25,734 nt of DNA. Origin: Planctomycetaceae bacterium. Its GTDB lineage: Bacteria > Planctomycetota > Planctomycetia > Pirellulales > Thermoguttaceae. Made by a program: the position numbers and the translations under genes. This document shows, piece after piece, positions 14,061 to 22,600 of the stretch. Below the pieces are notes generated by a model. The model saw only the letters and a program-made list of their open reading frames with translations, had not been told where the DNA came from and did no database searches. How positions within the stretch are numbered: the first letter of the stretch is position 1; each line of letters opens with the position of its first letter. The stretch is taken from assembly GCA_031278315.1 (NCBI GenBank), contig JAITKS010000320.1:1-25734 (forward strand), given 5' to 3'.

Positions 14061-15956
14061 TTAAAATAATCCTAAAATAGTGTTTTTACGTTTGAACGGT
14101 TTCATATTCGGGATACCTTCTTCAATAAATGGGTTCCAATCTGAAATCTCTGCTTTATATGAATTTGGAAATAATATTAATTCGTTTGAAATGTTTGTAC
14201 CATTTGACAAAATTGATTGTTGAGTAATTCGCAAGTTGCTATAAAAATCAATTTCATTTGAAGTAGATTTTACTTTTGCGGCTCTTGTTAAAACTTTTTG
14301 TCCGCCTGCGTTGATTCCGTTTGTTTCAAAGAATTCGCCGGTTGGTGAACACACTAGCAGCGAATTTATGTTTACACCGAGTCCGTTTGTTGCAGTCGGT
14401 TTATCTGAGTCTGTCCAGTTGAATGCGATATTCAATTTCTGCTGAACCTGATTTTTTCGTAACGAAAAATGTGCCGGTACACGAGGTAAAATCCATCCTC
14501 CGCCGGCTAAAATCTGATTACCTGATGCACTCATACGTAATTCAAAATTACCTGTACCGCCATTCATAAACGGCATTAACTCTATATCTGAAGAGAAATT
14601 AAGATTTCCGGTAGAAAATGTTGAATAATAACCGATAAATCCGAAAGAAGTTGCTGTACCGCGGCGTTGGTCTAAAATTGTCCAAGTTTCGGAACTCGAT
14701 TGTTTTAGGAATCCTTCGCTCATAAAACTTGCTGCAAGGACAATAAAACTGGTGATAAGAGAAGTTGTTGGTACTGTCCAGATCAACCATATTCTTCGGT
14801 TCAAACTCCGAAGTACAAAAACATTCACGGGACCGATTAAAATTGCAAACACAATTATCAATACTAATATCAATTTTATGTTAACACTGTATTTTTCTAT
14901 TACGGGTAAAATATCGTTCATTCGCGACGTTTTTGAAGAAGTATTAAAATTGTACCGTCTGGATTCATTACCTTGTTGTGCTAATTGCACTCCCGATTTT
15001 GCTATTTTAGCTGATTGACTAATTTGTGTCATTATGTTGTTAAAGAGCTGCGGTTTTGTTGCAATTTCCTCACTTGCGGCGTCAATCACAAACACTTTGC
15101 CGCAAACAACAGACGCACCTGAATCATTTGAATTGTTTACATTTTTTATTTTGCTGAAGATTAAATTCCAGTCGGCTGGAATGTCCCAATTATTACCTAT
15201 AATTACGAGCATTCCGCCTGTTTCGACATATCGTCTGATTGCATTTAACACAGTTGGTTTTCGTGTAATTAATCCGTTCCATTCTGTTGCTGTCATTATT
15301 ACGCAATCGAATTTTGTGTATGCAATCCACAAATCGCTCCACTCGTCAACTGGTACGTTTGAATATTTTGAATATGTATTTTTTACCGCTATAGAACTAA
15401 CACGATGCGGTATTGGTGCCGATGTTTGCGGAGTTGCTTCTTGGGGAGGTTCTGTTGTTTGCCGTGTAAAGAAATCGCGTATAGTTGCATGCACTTGTTG
15501 ACTAAAACAAAGAGATATATCATCATTTCCAGAAGCAGAATATGAATTCATGTGATCGCATGTTATACGAATTTGATCGCTTTGATTCCATCCGTCGATA
15601 TTGACAACCGCATTCATTATCATTGAGCCTGTAAATATTAGTATCGGCGGTTGAAATAAACGAAGTACAGCATGACTGCCTGCCGCAACTTCTATCGCAT
15701 CGGTTGACAATAAAGTAGATAGATTAGTATTACTGCCGTTCGACTCTAATGTTATTTTTACTTTATGCGATTTATTGTCGCGATTTTGAACAAGAAATTT
15801 ATACTCGGAGTAACCGTGCCGCGTAAACATTCCAGACGCCGTATTAGAACCAAACGGTTGTATTTCGGTTATAGTAATATTGCCGTAATCTGCAGCAAAT
15901 ATATTTACCGCGAAAAAAGTAATAAACAAAAATGTTACAATAATTATTTTTTTCAT
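14061..15956 (-). CDS. Exported membrane protein with central two-helix hairpin, unknown function
   Basis: 631 aa. A signal peptide occupies residues 1-21/22 (basic MKK start, hydrophobic core, IFAAD cleavage region). The long N-terminal part is extracytoplasmic and beta-rich. Residues 206-265 (WSDLWIAYTKFDCVIMTATEWNGL, IRRYVETGGMLVIIG, NNWDIPADW) resemble a class I glutamine-amidotransferase-like or DUF4159-type Rossmann segment, as in the large exported proteins often found with von Willebrand factor A-domain proteins, but no catalytic triad was identified. Two transmembrane helices follow at about 361-382 and 390-412, joined by LIGPVNVFVLRSLNRRIW. That 'LIGPVN-x-x-x-L' block with a basic loop is seen in many conserved hypothetical membrane proteins. 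The C-terminal 220 residues are again beta-rich and probably extracytoplasmic. It has no operon partner. Function not assigned. Confidence 0.7.
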   Translation of the reverse strand: MKKIIIVTFLFITFFAVNIFAADYGNITITEIQPFGSNTASGMFTRHGYSEYKFLVQNRDNKSHKVKITLESNGSNTNLSTLLSTDAIEVAAGSHAVLRLFQPPILIFTGSMIMNAVVNIDGWNQSDQIRITCDHMNSYSASGNDDISLCFSQQVHATIRDFFTRQTTEPPQEATPQTSAPIPHRVSSIAVKNTYSKYSNVPVDEWSDLWIAYTKFDCVIMTATEWNGLITRKPTVLNAIRRYVETGGMLVIIGNNWDIPADWNLIFSKIKNVNNSNDSGASVVCGKVFVIDAASEEIATKPQLFNNIMTQISQSAKIAKSGVQLAQQGNESRRYNFNTSSKTSRMNDILPVIEKYSVNIKLILVLIIVFAILIGPVNVFVLRSLNRRIWLIWTVPTTSLITSFIVLAASFMSEGFLKQSSSETWTILDQRRGTATSFGFIGYYSTFSTGNLNFSSDIELMPFMNGGTGNFELRMSASGNQILAGGGWILPRVPAHFSLRKNQVQQKLNIAFNWTDSDKPTATNGLGVNINSLLVCSPTGEFFETNGINAGGQKVLTRAAKVKSTSNEIDFYSNLRITQQSILSNGTNISNELILFPNSYKAEISDWNPFIEEGIPNMKPFKRKNTILGLF

Positions 15957-15995
15957 GTTAAGTTTTCTAAAAAAGTTAAATGTCTTTTAAACTGC

Positions 15996-16047
15996 GTTCA
16001 CTTGCTGCGTTTACTTATTGTGTTCACTTGCTGCGTTTACTTTGAAA
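15996..16047. repeat. Array of four 13-bp direct repeats
   Basis: Four consecutive 13-mers: GTTCACTTGCTGC, GTTTACTTATTGT, GTTCACTTGCTGC, GTTTACTTTGAAA. All begin GTT[CT]ACTT. Units 1 and 3 are identical, so the array also reads as two 26-bp units. It starts 40 bases before the start codon of the 631-aa gene on the minus strand. Even spacing of little more than one helical turn is compatible with binding of a multimeric regulator. Confidence 0.8.
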
Positions 16048-16393
16048 GGCCGGTTCGAGCAGCATGATGATCTAAATTTGAAGTTCTATTGAAAAGCCGG
16101 TTCTTTAACAGGATTTTTAGTGAATAGTTTTTGTATCGCCGAAATTCATATCACGATGTTTATTTTGAATTGAATCATCGAATTATAAATTGTGCATTAT
16201 AAATTGTACAGTTGACAAATTAATTCATGGTTGTTTATAAATTCATAGTTGTTTATAGTTGTTTATAAATTTTTTGTTTCATTTCTGCCGATTAAAAAAA
16301 GTGTCTTATTCTAATTAATTAACAACAATTCTATTAGTTGTTTTGTTGAAGCGGTTACTGAATAGTTACAAATTATCAAAGTTTTTTTTAACG

Positions 16394-16428
16394 GTGTCAT
16401 TGACACAATAAAAAACTATTGTTGTAAT
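16394..16428 (+). promoter_or_regulatory. Candidate sigma-70 promoter with palindrome over the -35
   Basis: TTGACA (16400-16405), a 17-base spacer, then TGTAAT (16423-16428): six and five matches to the two consensus boxes with ideal spacing. The -35 lies inside the perfect palindrome GTGTCA-T-TGACAC (16394-16406), a possible operator. The ATP-grasp start codon is about 500 bases downstream, so either its mRNA has a very long leader, a small RNA is made, or the match is chance. Confidence 0.4.
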
Positions 16429-16940
16429 TAGGAACGCACGAAACACACGTGACGGTAATATTAGATTTACTGTTTAAGTATCAAATGAAATCATAAACTA
16501 AAAAAAGTAAAAATAATTCAATTTGTTTTTATGTATTTTTCATGTATTTGTTTTTTATGAGTCTCAATTGTCCAGTGAGTTCTTATAACCAATAATTCCT
16601 GTAATTTTAAGTCCGGCTGAATCGTTTCAAAAAATGAATTACATTATCGTAACCAAAAATTATAATTTGACAACCATAGCGGAATACAATTTTAACATCA
16701 AGCAAAAAAATTCCATGACTATATTAAATGTAATATATCAGGTGCGGGTGAATATTTGTTTTTTCAATTTTTTTGGTTTATGAATTTTAAAATAAACCTT
16801 ATTTTCAACCTTATTTTTCCGAATGAAACATCATTTACATTATTATTGAAAAACAATTTGTCAGATGATAATTTGGCGGATGATGATTTCTTTTTGTCAA
16901 TAAATTATATATTAAGAAATTTGTAACTAAAATTAAAAAC

Positions 16941-18158
16941 ATGTCTAGCAATAAGATTATTCCGGTCGTTATTCCTGTGTCGGCGCATTTAGACGGTCCC
17001 ACGCTGCTGGGGACAGTACGAGGATTAGGACGTAACGGCGTTCCTGTTTATGTGATCGCACGGGGAAAATATCCGGTTGTAGGTACGTCGCGATATATTA
17101 AAAAACTGATAACGTTTGAAAATGATCCGCCCGACGAAATATGGATCGAAACAATAAATAATTTGTTACAAAAAATCAATGTAACGAATTCAAAACCAAT
17201 AATGTTTTTTTGTACAGAAAATGATCTATACAGATTCGCACCAATACACAAATATCTTGAAAATAATTTTCAATTGATTCCAACATTTGATACAGCATTT
17301 CAATTTCTTGAGAAAGATAAACAACTTCCGCTCGCCGAAAATGCCGGATTTCTTATTCCCAAGTCTGTAAAACTTGAGAGAAAATCCGACCTAGAATTTG
17401 TTGTCAATTCTTTTCGTTTTCCGATTATTGTCAAACCTCTTGCAAGGCATACTATCGGCACATTCGAACACAAAGGTTTGATTATTGAAAATAAGAACGA
17501 AACAAAAGAATACATAGAAAAATATCTTGACAATCCGCCGACTATTTTGATCGCACAAGAATATATTGAAGGAACTGATAACGACATTTTATTTTTCATG
17601 GGCAGTTCCGATTGCAATGGTGAAGTACGTGCATTTGTTACAGGACGAAAACTAAGACAAAATCCGCCGAACAGCGGAATGATGACTTGCGGATATATCG
17701 AAAAATTACCAGAGTTGGAATTAAAATCGAAAGCGTTGTGTAAACTCTACAAAATTGAGGGATTTATCGGAATTGAATGTAAAAAACCGCCGAATACAGA
17801 AAATTATTTTTATATCGAAACAAGTTTCAGACCGGAAATCTTTAACGAAATAACAACAGCAACCGGAGTAAATTTAGTTTACGACGTTTATATGAGTAAA
17901 CTAGGTCAACCTCGTAAAATTAAACAGACTACTGACAAAGGTTCATGGTACGATTTATTAGCAGACTTTGAATCAATTCAATCGCAAGTAAAACAAAGAA
18001 AAACAACGCGGCGAAAAATATTAAAAAAATTACCAAGACCAATAACATATTCACATTTTGCAATCGATGACCCTTTACCATTTGTGATTCGATTAGTTAA
18101 TAAAATTAAATCAAAAATTAAAAATTTACTAACTGCCGTTTGCAAAAAATTCTTGTAA
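16941..18158 (+). CDS. ATP-grasp carboxylate-amine ligase-like protein
   Basis: 405 aa. The N-terminal pre-ATP-grasp domain shows GTVRGLGRNGVPVYVIA (24-40) and GTSRYIKKLITF (48-59), as in D-aspartate ligase and other carboxylate-amine ligases. LPLAENAGFLIPKSVKL (129-145) leads into the ATP-binding part: FPIIVKPLAR with the nucleotide-binding lysine K165, then ILIAQEYIEGTDNDILFFMG (202-221). YIETSFRPEIFNEITTATGVNLVYDVY (291-317) occupies the place of the E-x-N-x-R metal/phosphate site; here it reads E-T-S-F-R, so the usual asparagine is replaced. The C-terminal tail is strongly basic. These enzymes activate a carboxylate as acyl-phosphate for attack by an amine. The substrate cannot be named. 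It is a monocistronic-looking gene with no peptidoglycan genes around it. Confidence 0.75.
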   Translation: MSSNKIIPVVIPVSAHLDGPTLLGTVRGLGRNGVPVYVIARGKYPVVGTSRYIKKLITFENDPPDEIWIETINNLLQKINVTNSKPIMFFCTENDLYRFAPIHKYLENNFQLIPTFDTAFQFLEKDKQLPLAENAGFLIPKSVKLERKSDLEFVVNSFRFPIIVKPLARHTIGTFEHKGLIIENKNETKEYIEKYLDNPPTILIAQEYIEGTDNDILFFMGSSDCNGEVRAFVTGRKLRQNPPNSGMMTCGYIEKLPELELKSKALCKLYKIEGFIGIECKKPPNTENYFYIETSFRPEIFNEITTATGVNLVYDVYMSKLGQPRKIKQTTDKGSWYDLLADFESIQSQVKQRKTTRRKILKKLPRPITYSHFAIDDPLPFVIRLVNKIKSKIKNLLTAVCKKFL

Positions 18159-18170
18159 ATTACATTTTAT

Positions 18171-18300
18171 GTAATATATCAGCAGAATTTTTGTTACAAT
18201 AATTTTTTGAGTTTTAATTCGTTCCGATTTTTTTATTAACCACAGAGAACACAGAGGAAGAATATTTTGTAATTTTATACTCATTGTACTTTAAAATTCG
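18171..18300. repeat. Terminal module and CACAGAG tract after the ATP-grasp gene
   Basis: GTAATATATCAGCAGAATTT starts at 18171, 12 bases after the stop codon. TTATTAACCACAGAGAACACAGAGG follows at about 18234-18258, with the usual TTTTGTAATTTTA tail, then TACTTTAAAATTCGG leading into the 60-bp repeat. The modules are those of the MITE-like elements, but the double palindrome is missing. Confidence 0.6.
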
Positions 18301-18310
18301 GTTTTATTTT

Positions 18311-18370
18311 TTGTAACGAAAAAAGTGACCGTTCACGGATAAAACTAGAATCGCCCTGAAAAGACAGCAG
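18311..18370 (+). repeat. 60-bp direct repeat, copy upstream of dnaE
   Basis: This copy and 22601-22660 align without gaps with six differences in 60 bases. Both start TTGTAACGAAAAA and continue through GTGACCGTTCAC, TAAAACTAGAATCGCC and end in CAGCAG. A small hairpin GTGA-CCGT-TCAC lies inside. The two copies are in the same orientation and lie on either side of the dnaE gene. No coding sense was found. Confidence 0.85.
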
Positions 18371-18378
18371 TATAGCGG

Positions 18379-18455
18379 TTAGTGGTTAGTGGTTAGTGGT
18401 TAGTGGTTAGTTCGCATGCGGAGCTTAGCACCGATTATAAGTTCGAATCGCTAAT
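18379..18455. repeat. Four-unit heptad array with CGCATGCG core
   Basis: Four identical TTAGTGG units (18379-18406) are followed by TTAGTTCGCATGCGGAG (18407-18423) and a tail with ACCGATTATAAGTTCGAATC. Orientation is the same as 1893-1970 and opposite to 4866-4940 and 25543-25617. The AAGTTCGAATC tail looks like a tRNA T-loop, but no tRNA can be folded around it. Confidence 0.85.
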
Positions 18456-18594
18456 CACTATTATTGAGCAAATAATTCTTGCACTCTTGCGGAGCTTTGT
18501 TTGGTATGGTATTTTGTAACGGCGATTTTGTAGTATTACCTGTTCAGATTATTTCCAATTCTTTTTGAGAATACAAAACAAACGAAATAAATAA

Positions 18595-18645
18595 ATTATT
18601 CCACTGATATACCAATTACACTTTAAAATTCAATTTTTATTTTTT
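18595..18645. repeat. Inverted terminal module plus linker
   Basis: TTATTCCACTGATAT is followed by ACCAATTACACTTTAAAATT and a T-rich stretch that runs directly into the next terminal module at 18646. The same linker occurs after the right end of the element at 18870 and, reversed, at 5888-5910. Confidence 0.6.
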
Positions 18646-18870
18646 TGTAATATATCAGTGGAATATTTTTTTTATTAACCACAGAGGACACAGAGAAATC
18701 AGAGAAATCAGATTTTGTAATTTTAGATTTTAAATTTAAGTGAATTACTAAAAAGTATTTTAGCTGGGAACGCAGGCGTCCCGCCTGCATCTTTTTTGTA
18801 CAAAAAACAAAACTAAAGATGCGGTCGAGACGACCGCGATCCCGACAACAATAAATTATTTCACTGATAT
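18646..18870. repeat. MITE-like composite element (double-palindrome type), complete
   Basis: The left terminal module is at 18646-18665 (TGTAATATATCAGTGGAATA) and its inverted partner at 18853-18870. Between them are the CACAGAG tract (18673-18720), the linker AGTGAATTACTAAAAAGT, and the complete double palindrome 18766-18844: GGGAAC, GCAGGCG-TCC-CGCCTGC (18772-18788), TTTTTTGTACAAAAAA (18792-18807), GCGGTCG-AGA-CGACCGC (18821-18837), GATCCC. It is the same element as 5653-5887 in the opposite orientation. It ends about 90 bases before the dnaE start codon, so it occupies the dnaE upstream region. Confidence 0.75.
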
Positions 18871-18963
18871 ACCAATTACACTTTAAAATTCGTTTTTTAT
18901 TTTTTTGTAATATTTCTTTGAACATTAAATTTCATTAATTTTTTTTTTTACATAAATTTTATT

Positions 18964-21900
18964 ATGGATATTCCATTTGTACATTTACATTGTCATAGTC
19001 ATTATTCGCTTCTTGATGGGGCGGGTACAATTTCCGCTATATTGAATCGTGCTAAAGAACTTGAGATGCCCGCGATAGCAATAACGGATCATGGTAATTT
19101 ATACGGAGCTCTTGAGTTTTATCAGAAGTCGCGTGATTGCGGTATTAAACCGATAATTGGATTTGAAGCATATATCGCTTCGGGGAGCCGTTTCGAGAAG
19201 TTGGCTGCTTCATCGAAAGACGCTAGTTTCCATTTAACTCTACTTGCAATAAATCGGACTGGTTATAAAAACTTGCTTAAATTATCTTCGGCGGCTTTTC
19301 TTGAAGGCTACTACTACAAACCGCGAATCGATAAAGCATTGCTCAAAGAATTTAACGAAGGATTGATCTGTTTGAGCGGTTGTGCGTCGAGTGAAATTTC
19401 ACGCTCGATATTAGGTCATGAGAATGTTGAATCCGGCGGACTTGATGAAGCTAAACGAATTGCCGCATGGTATCGTGATTTATTCGGCGACAGATATTAT
19501 CTCGAAGCACAAGACAACGGATTGGAAATACAAAAAATTATTCTTGAAGGTATTTCTCAAATCTCGCATGAACTCGATATTCCGATGGTCGCGACAAATG
19601 ATGTTCATTACGTTTATCAAAGCGACTGGGACGCTCAAGATATTTTGCTTTGTGTGAATACAGGTAAGTTGCGTTCAGATACAAAACGTATGAAAATGGA
19701 TTCCGATCAATTTTATATGCGCAGCGGACGCGAAATGTTACGTGCAATGCCGTCGTTTGAAGACGCAATTAAACGTTCTTGTGAAATCGCCGAAAGGGTC
19801 AATATCGATTTAGAATTGGGCAAACGTTATTTTCCGGTATTTGTGCCGCCGGATAATATGTCGTCTGATGATTATTTACAAAAAATTTGTATTGAAGGTC
19901 TCCAAAAAAGATATGCTGATAATCCGAAAAGATGCAAAGACGGCGTTCTTTCAGACGAAGTATTATCGCGGCTGAAACGTGAGTTATCAGTGATTAAAAA
20001 ACTCGGATTTCCAAATTATTTTTTAATCGTGTGGGATTTCGTGCGTGTCGCCGAAGAACGCGGAATACATCGAACTGCAAGAGGCAGCGGCGTCGGTGCG
20101 CTTGTATGTTATGCGTTGAATTTATCTCATGTTTGTCCGCTCGAATTTGACTTGCTGTTCGAGCGTTTTCTTGATGAAAGCCGTATTGAAGCTCCTGATA
20201 TCGATATTGATTTCGACCAAAATCGGCGCAGCGAAATTTTAGATTATGTAAAAGAGAAATATGGTGAAGCGAATGTAGCTCAAATCGGCGTCTTTGGAAC
20301 TATGGCCGCGAGACAATCAATTAAGGATGTAGGACGTGTTCTCAATGTACCGATTAGTGCTGTCGAGGCTGTAACAAAATTAGTACCGGATGAGCCGAAA
20401 GCAAAAATCAAAATGGCGCTTGAAGTAAGTGAAGAACTAAAAAAACGTTACGAAACCGATTCTGATGTCCGTGAAATAATTGATTACGCAAAAAAGTTAG
20501 AAGGATTAGCACGGCAAGCGGGAGTTCATGCGTGTGCGGTCGTGATTGCTGACAAGCCGTTGATTGAATATTTACCGTTACAAAAAGTCAAAGACGTAAA
20601 TATTGTAACGCAATGGCAAGGTCAAGATGTAGAGAAGGCGGGATTACTAAAAATGGATTTTTTGGGGCTGCGTAATCTGACTATTCTGGATCAAACTATT
20701 CAACTTGTAAAACGTACAACAGGAAAAGATATCGACCCGTATAAATTTCCGCTTGATGATAAAGAAACGTATGAGTTATTATGCCGAGGTGAAACGAAAG
20801 GAATTTTTCAACTTGAAGGCGGCGGAATTAGAGAATTGCTGCAGCGGATGCGGCCCGATAATTTTCGTGATATTATCGCGACGCTCGCGCTTTATCGGCC
20901 CGGTCCGCTGGAAGGAGGTATGGTTGATCAATATGTTGATGTAAAACATGGACGAAAACCTGCAGTTTACGATCACGATGTTATGAAAGAAATATTGAGT
21001 GAAACAAATGGTGTGATGGTTTATCAAGAGCAAATTATGAGAATCTTAAATAGATTGGGAAAAATTCAACTAGGAAATACGTACTCGTGTGTAAAGGCGA
21101 TTAGCAAGAAAAAGGAAGATCAAATCGGAAAGTATAGAACTCAATTTATTGACGGTGCGATTGAGAACGGTTTACAGCGTGAAAAAGCTGATGAAATTTT
21201 TGAGTTGATAATTAAGTTTGCAGGATATGGTTTTAACAAATCTCATTCGACTGCTTATGCTTTAATTGCGTATATGACAGCGTATTTGAAAGCGCATTAT
21301 CCAGTTGAATTTATGGCTGCGCTTCTTATCGGTGATATATCGAAACGTAATTTTAAGTCGAAGGATTCAACGGTAGAGCATCTTGAGGATTGTAATCGTA
21401 TGGGAATAACGGTTGTGCCGCCGGATGTGAACAAGTCTTATCAACTTTATTCGGTTGATGACGGCAAGATAAATTTTGCTTTAACTGCTATCAAGTCTTG
21501 CGGTGATTGGGCAGCGGATAAAATTATTCAAACGCGCGAATCGGGCGGGAAGTTTAAAAACTTGTTTGATTTTTGTGAGCGGGTCGATTCACGAGCTTGT
21601 AATCGTGCAACGTTAGAAGCTTTGATTAAGTCGGGTGCGTTTGATTCTTTCGGATGTCCGCGTGCGCTGTTATTGCAAAATCTTGAGCCTGCGCTGCGGG
21701 CGGGGCAAGCGTTAGCGGGTGATTTATCTAAAGGTCAAAGAAGTTTGTTTGAAGATATAGCGGAAGAGGAACCTGTTATAAATCAGTCGCCGAAAATGTA
21801 CGGTTTACCGCAAATTCAAGAATGGACAGACAAAGAAAAAGGAATGTACGAAAGAGAAGTTCTCGGATTCTATTTATCGATTCATCCGTTGAAAGAGTTA

Positions 21901-22554
21901 GAAGATTGTTTTACTCAATTGAGAACTCATTCTTGTTATGAGGCAGCATGTGCGCGAAGTGATGAAAGAGTTATCGTTGCGGGTATGTTGAGCGATATTA
22001 AAATAAGTGAATCAAGAGGACGCGCCGGAAAATCAGGCAGATTTGCTATGTTTTCTATTGAAGACGCTGAAGGTGCGATTCGTGCGTTAATGTGGACTGA
22101 AGCTTATAAAATTGCGGAAGCAAAAAAATTAGTTAATCTTGATTCAATTGTTTTTGCTGTAGGACGCGTTGATCGCAGCCGAAGTCAATCTGACAGCGAC
22201 GCTAATTTAATCGTATCGGAATTATATTCAATTGAAGAAGGAATAAATGCGTTATCGGCAGGAATAAAATTTGTCTTGGACGAAAAACAGCACAATCCGG
22301 AATTAGTAAAACAACTGTATGAAATATTGAGAGGAAGTCTTGGTGATAAAAGAGTAGATTTCTTAGTGCGTTTAGAATCCGGTGTAGTAGCTGTAATGAA
22401 ATCGGCAGGAAATATGAGAGTAACTATAAGTTCGGCGTTACGCAAAAAGTTGATTGACTTACTAGGAGGTGAAGCCGTAAATTTAATAAAAATTCCGCAA
22501 CTGCAAAGTGAAAGAAAATACAACTCTCAAAAACAGTGGAAACGTGAAGTATAG
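18964..22554 (+). CDS. dnaE: DNA polymerase III alpha subunit, DnaE type
   Basis: 1196 aa. It is the replicative C-family DNA polymerase. The N-terminal PHP domain begins FVHLHCHSHYSLLDG and carries all nine expected metal-site residues: H7, H9, D18, H43, E68, H90, C140, D213 and H215. The polymerase catalytic aspartates are in PDIDIDF (D412, D414) and KMDFLGLR (D565). GVHACAVVI, GIFQLEGGGI and YRPGPLEGGMVDQYV are the usual palm/fingers blocks, and FNKSHSTAYALIAY lies near residue 760. A helix-hairpin-helix region precedes an OB fold at about 1010-1050 (RVIVAGMLSDIKIS, GRFAMFSIEDAEG). Length and PHP placement fit DnaE1 rather than PolC, since no exonuclease domain is inserted. It is a single gene with its upstream region filled by repeats; no ribosome binding site is evident. 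Confidence 0.97.
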   Translation: MDIPFVHLHCHSHYSLLDGAGTISAILNRAKELEMPAIAITDHGNLYGALEFYQKSRDCGIKPIIGFEAYIASGSRFEKLAASSKDASFHLTLLAINRTGYKNLLKLSSAAFLEGYYYKPRIDKALLKEFNEGLICLSGCASSEISRSILGHENVESGGLDEAKRIAAWYRDLFGDRYYLEAQDNGLEIQKIILEGISQISHELDIPMVATNDVHYVYQSDWDAQDILLCVNTGKLRSDTKRMKMDSDQFYMRSGREMLRAMPSFEDAIKRSCEIAERVNIDLELGKRYFPVFVPPDNMSSDDYLQKICIEGLQKRYADNPKRCKDGVLSDEVLSRLKRELSVIKKLGFPNYFLIVWDFVRVAEERGIHRTARGSGVGALVCYALNLSHVCPLEFDLLFERFLDESRIEAPDIDIDFDQNRRSEILDYVKEKYGEANVAQIGVFGTMAARQSIKDVGRVLNVPISAVEAVTKLVPDEPKAKIKMALEVSEELKKRYETDSDVREIIDYAKKLEGLARQAGVHACAVVIADKPLIEYLPLQKVKDVNIVTQWQGQDVEKAGLLKMDFLGLRNLTILDQTIQLVKRTTGKDIDPYKFPLDDKETYELLCRGETKGIFQLEGGGIRELLQRMRPDNFRDIIATLALYRPGPLEGGMVDQYVDVKHGRKPAVYDHDVMKEILSETNGVMVYQEQIMRILNRLGKIQLGNTYSCVKAISKKKEDQIGKYRTQFIDGAIENGLQREKADEIFELIIKFAGYGFNKSHSTAYALIAYMTAYLKAHYPVEFMAALLIGDISKRNFKSKDSTVEHLEDCNRMGITVVPPDVNKSYQLYSVDDGKINFALTAIKSCGDWAADKIIQTRESGGKFKNLFDFCERVDSRACNRATLEALIKSGAFDSFGCPRALLLQNLEPALRAGQALAGDLSKGQRSLFEDIAEEEPVINQSPKMYGLPQIQEWTDKEKGMYEREVLGFYLSIHPLKELEDCFTQLRTHSCYEAACARSDERVIVAGMLSDIKISESRGRAGKSGRFAMFSIEDAEGAIRALMWTEAYKIAEAKKLVNLDSIVFAVGRVDRSRSQSDSDANLIVSELYSIEEGINALSAGIKFVLDEKQHNPELVKQLYEILRGSLGDKRVDFLVRLESGVVAVMKSAGNMRVTISSALRKKLIDLLGGEAVNLIKIPQLQSERKYNSQKQWKREV

Positions 22555-22600
22555 TTTATCGGTGAGATACTTTTCACACTTTAAATTTCGGTAATATTTT

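Larger units (their letters stand above)
15957..16940. other. Large divergent intergenic region, 984 bp
   Basis: This is the control region between the minus-strand gene ending at 14061 and the plus-strand ATP-grasp gene. It holds a 13-bp direct-repeat array (15996-16047), a candidate sigma-70 promoter with a palindrome on its -35 (16394-16428), short GTTGTTTATA repeats at about 16229-16268, and one isolated terminal module fragment (16726-16738, GTAATATATCAGG). No reading frame of useful length was found in it, and no tRNA or known riboswitch was recognised. Confidence 0.55.

Noticed and set aside
16046..16070. GGTTCGAGC, possible tRNA T-arm
   Set aside because: The five bases on each side of the loop do not pair and no acceptor stem was found.
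18407..18455. AAGTTCGAATC in the heptad-array tail looks like a tRNA T-loop
   Set aside because: No T-stem, anticodon arm or acceptor stem pairs around it, and the copy at 1953-1965 changes the loop without compensation.
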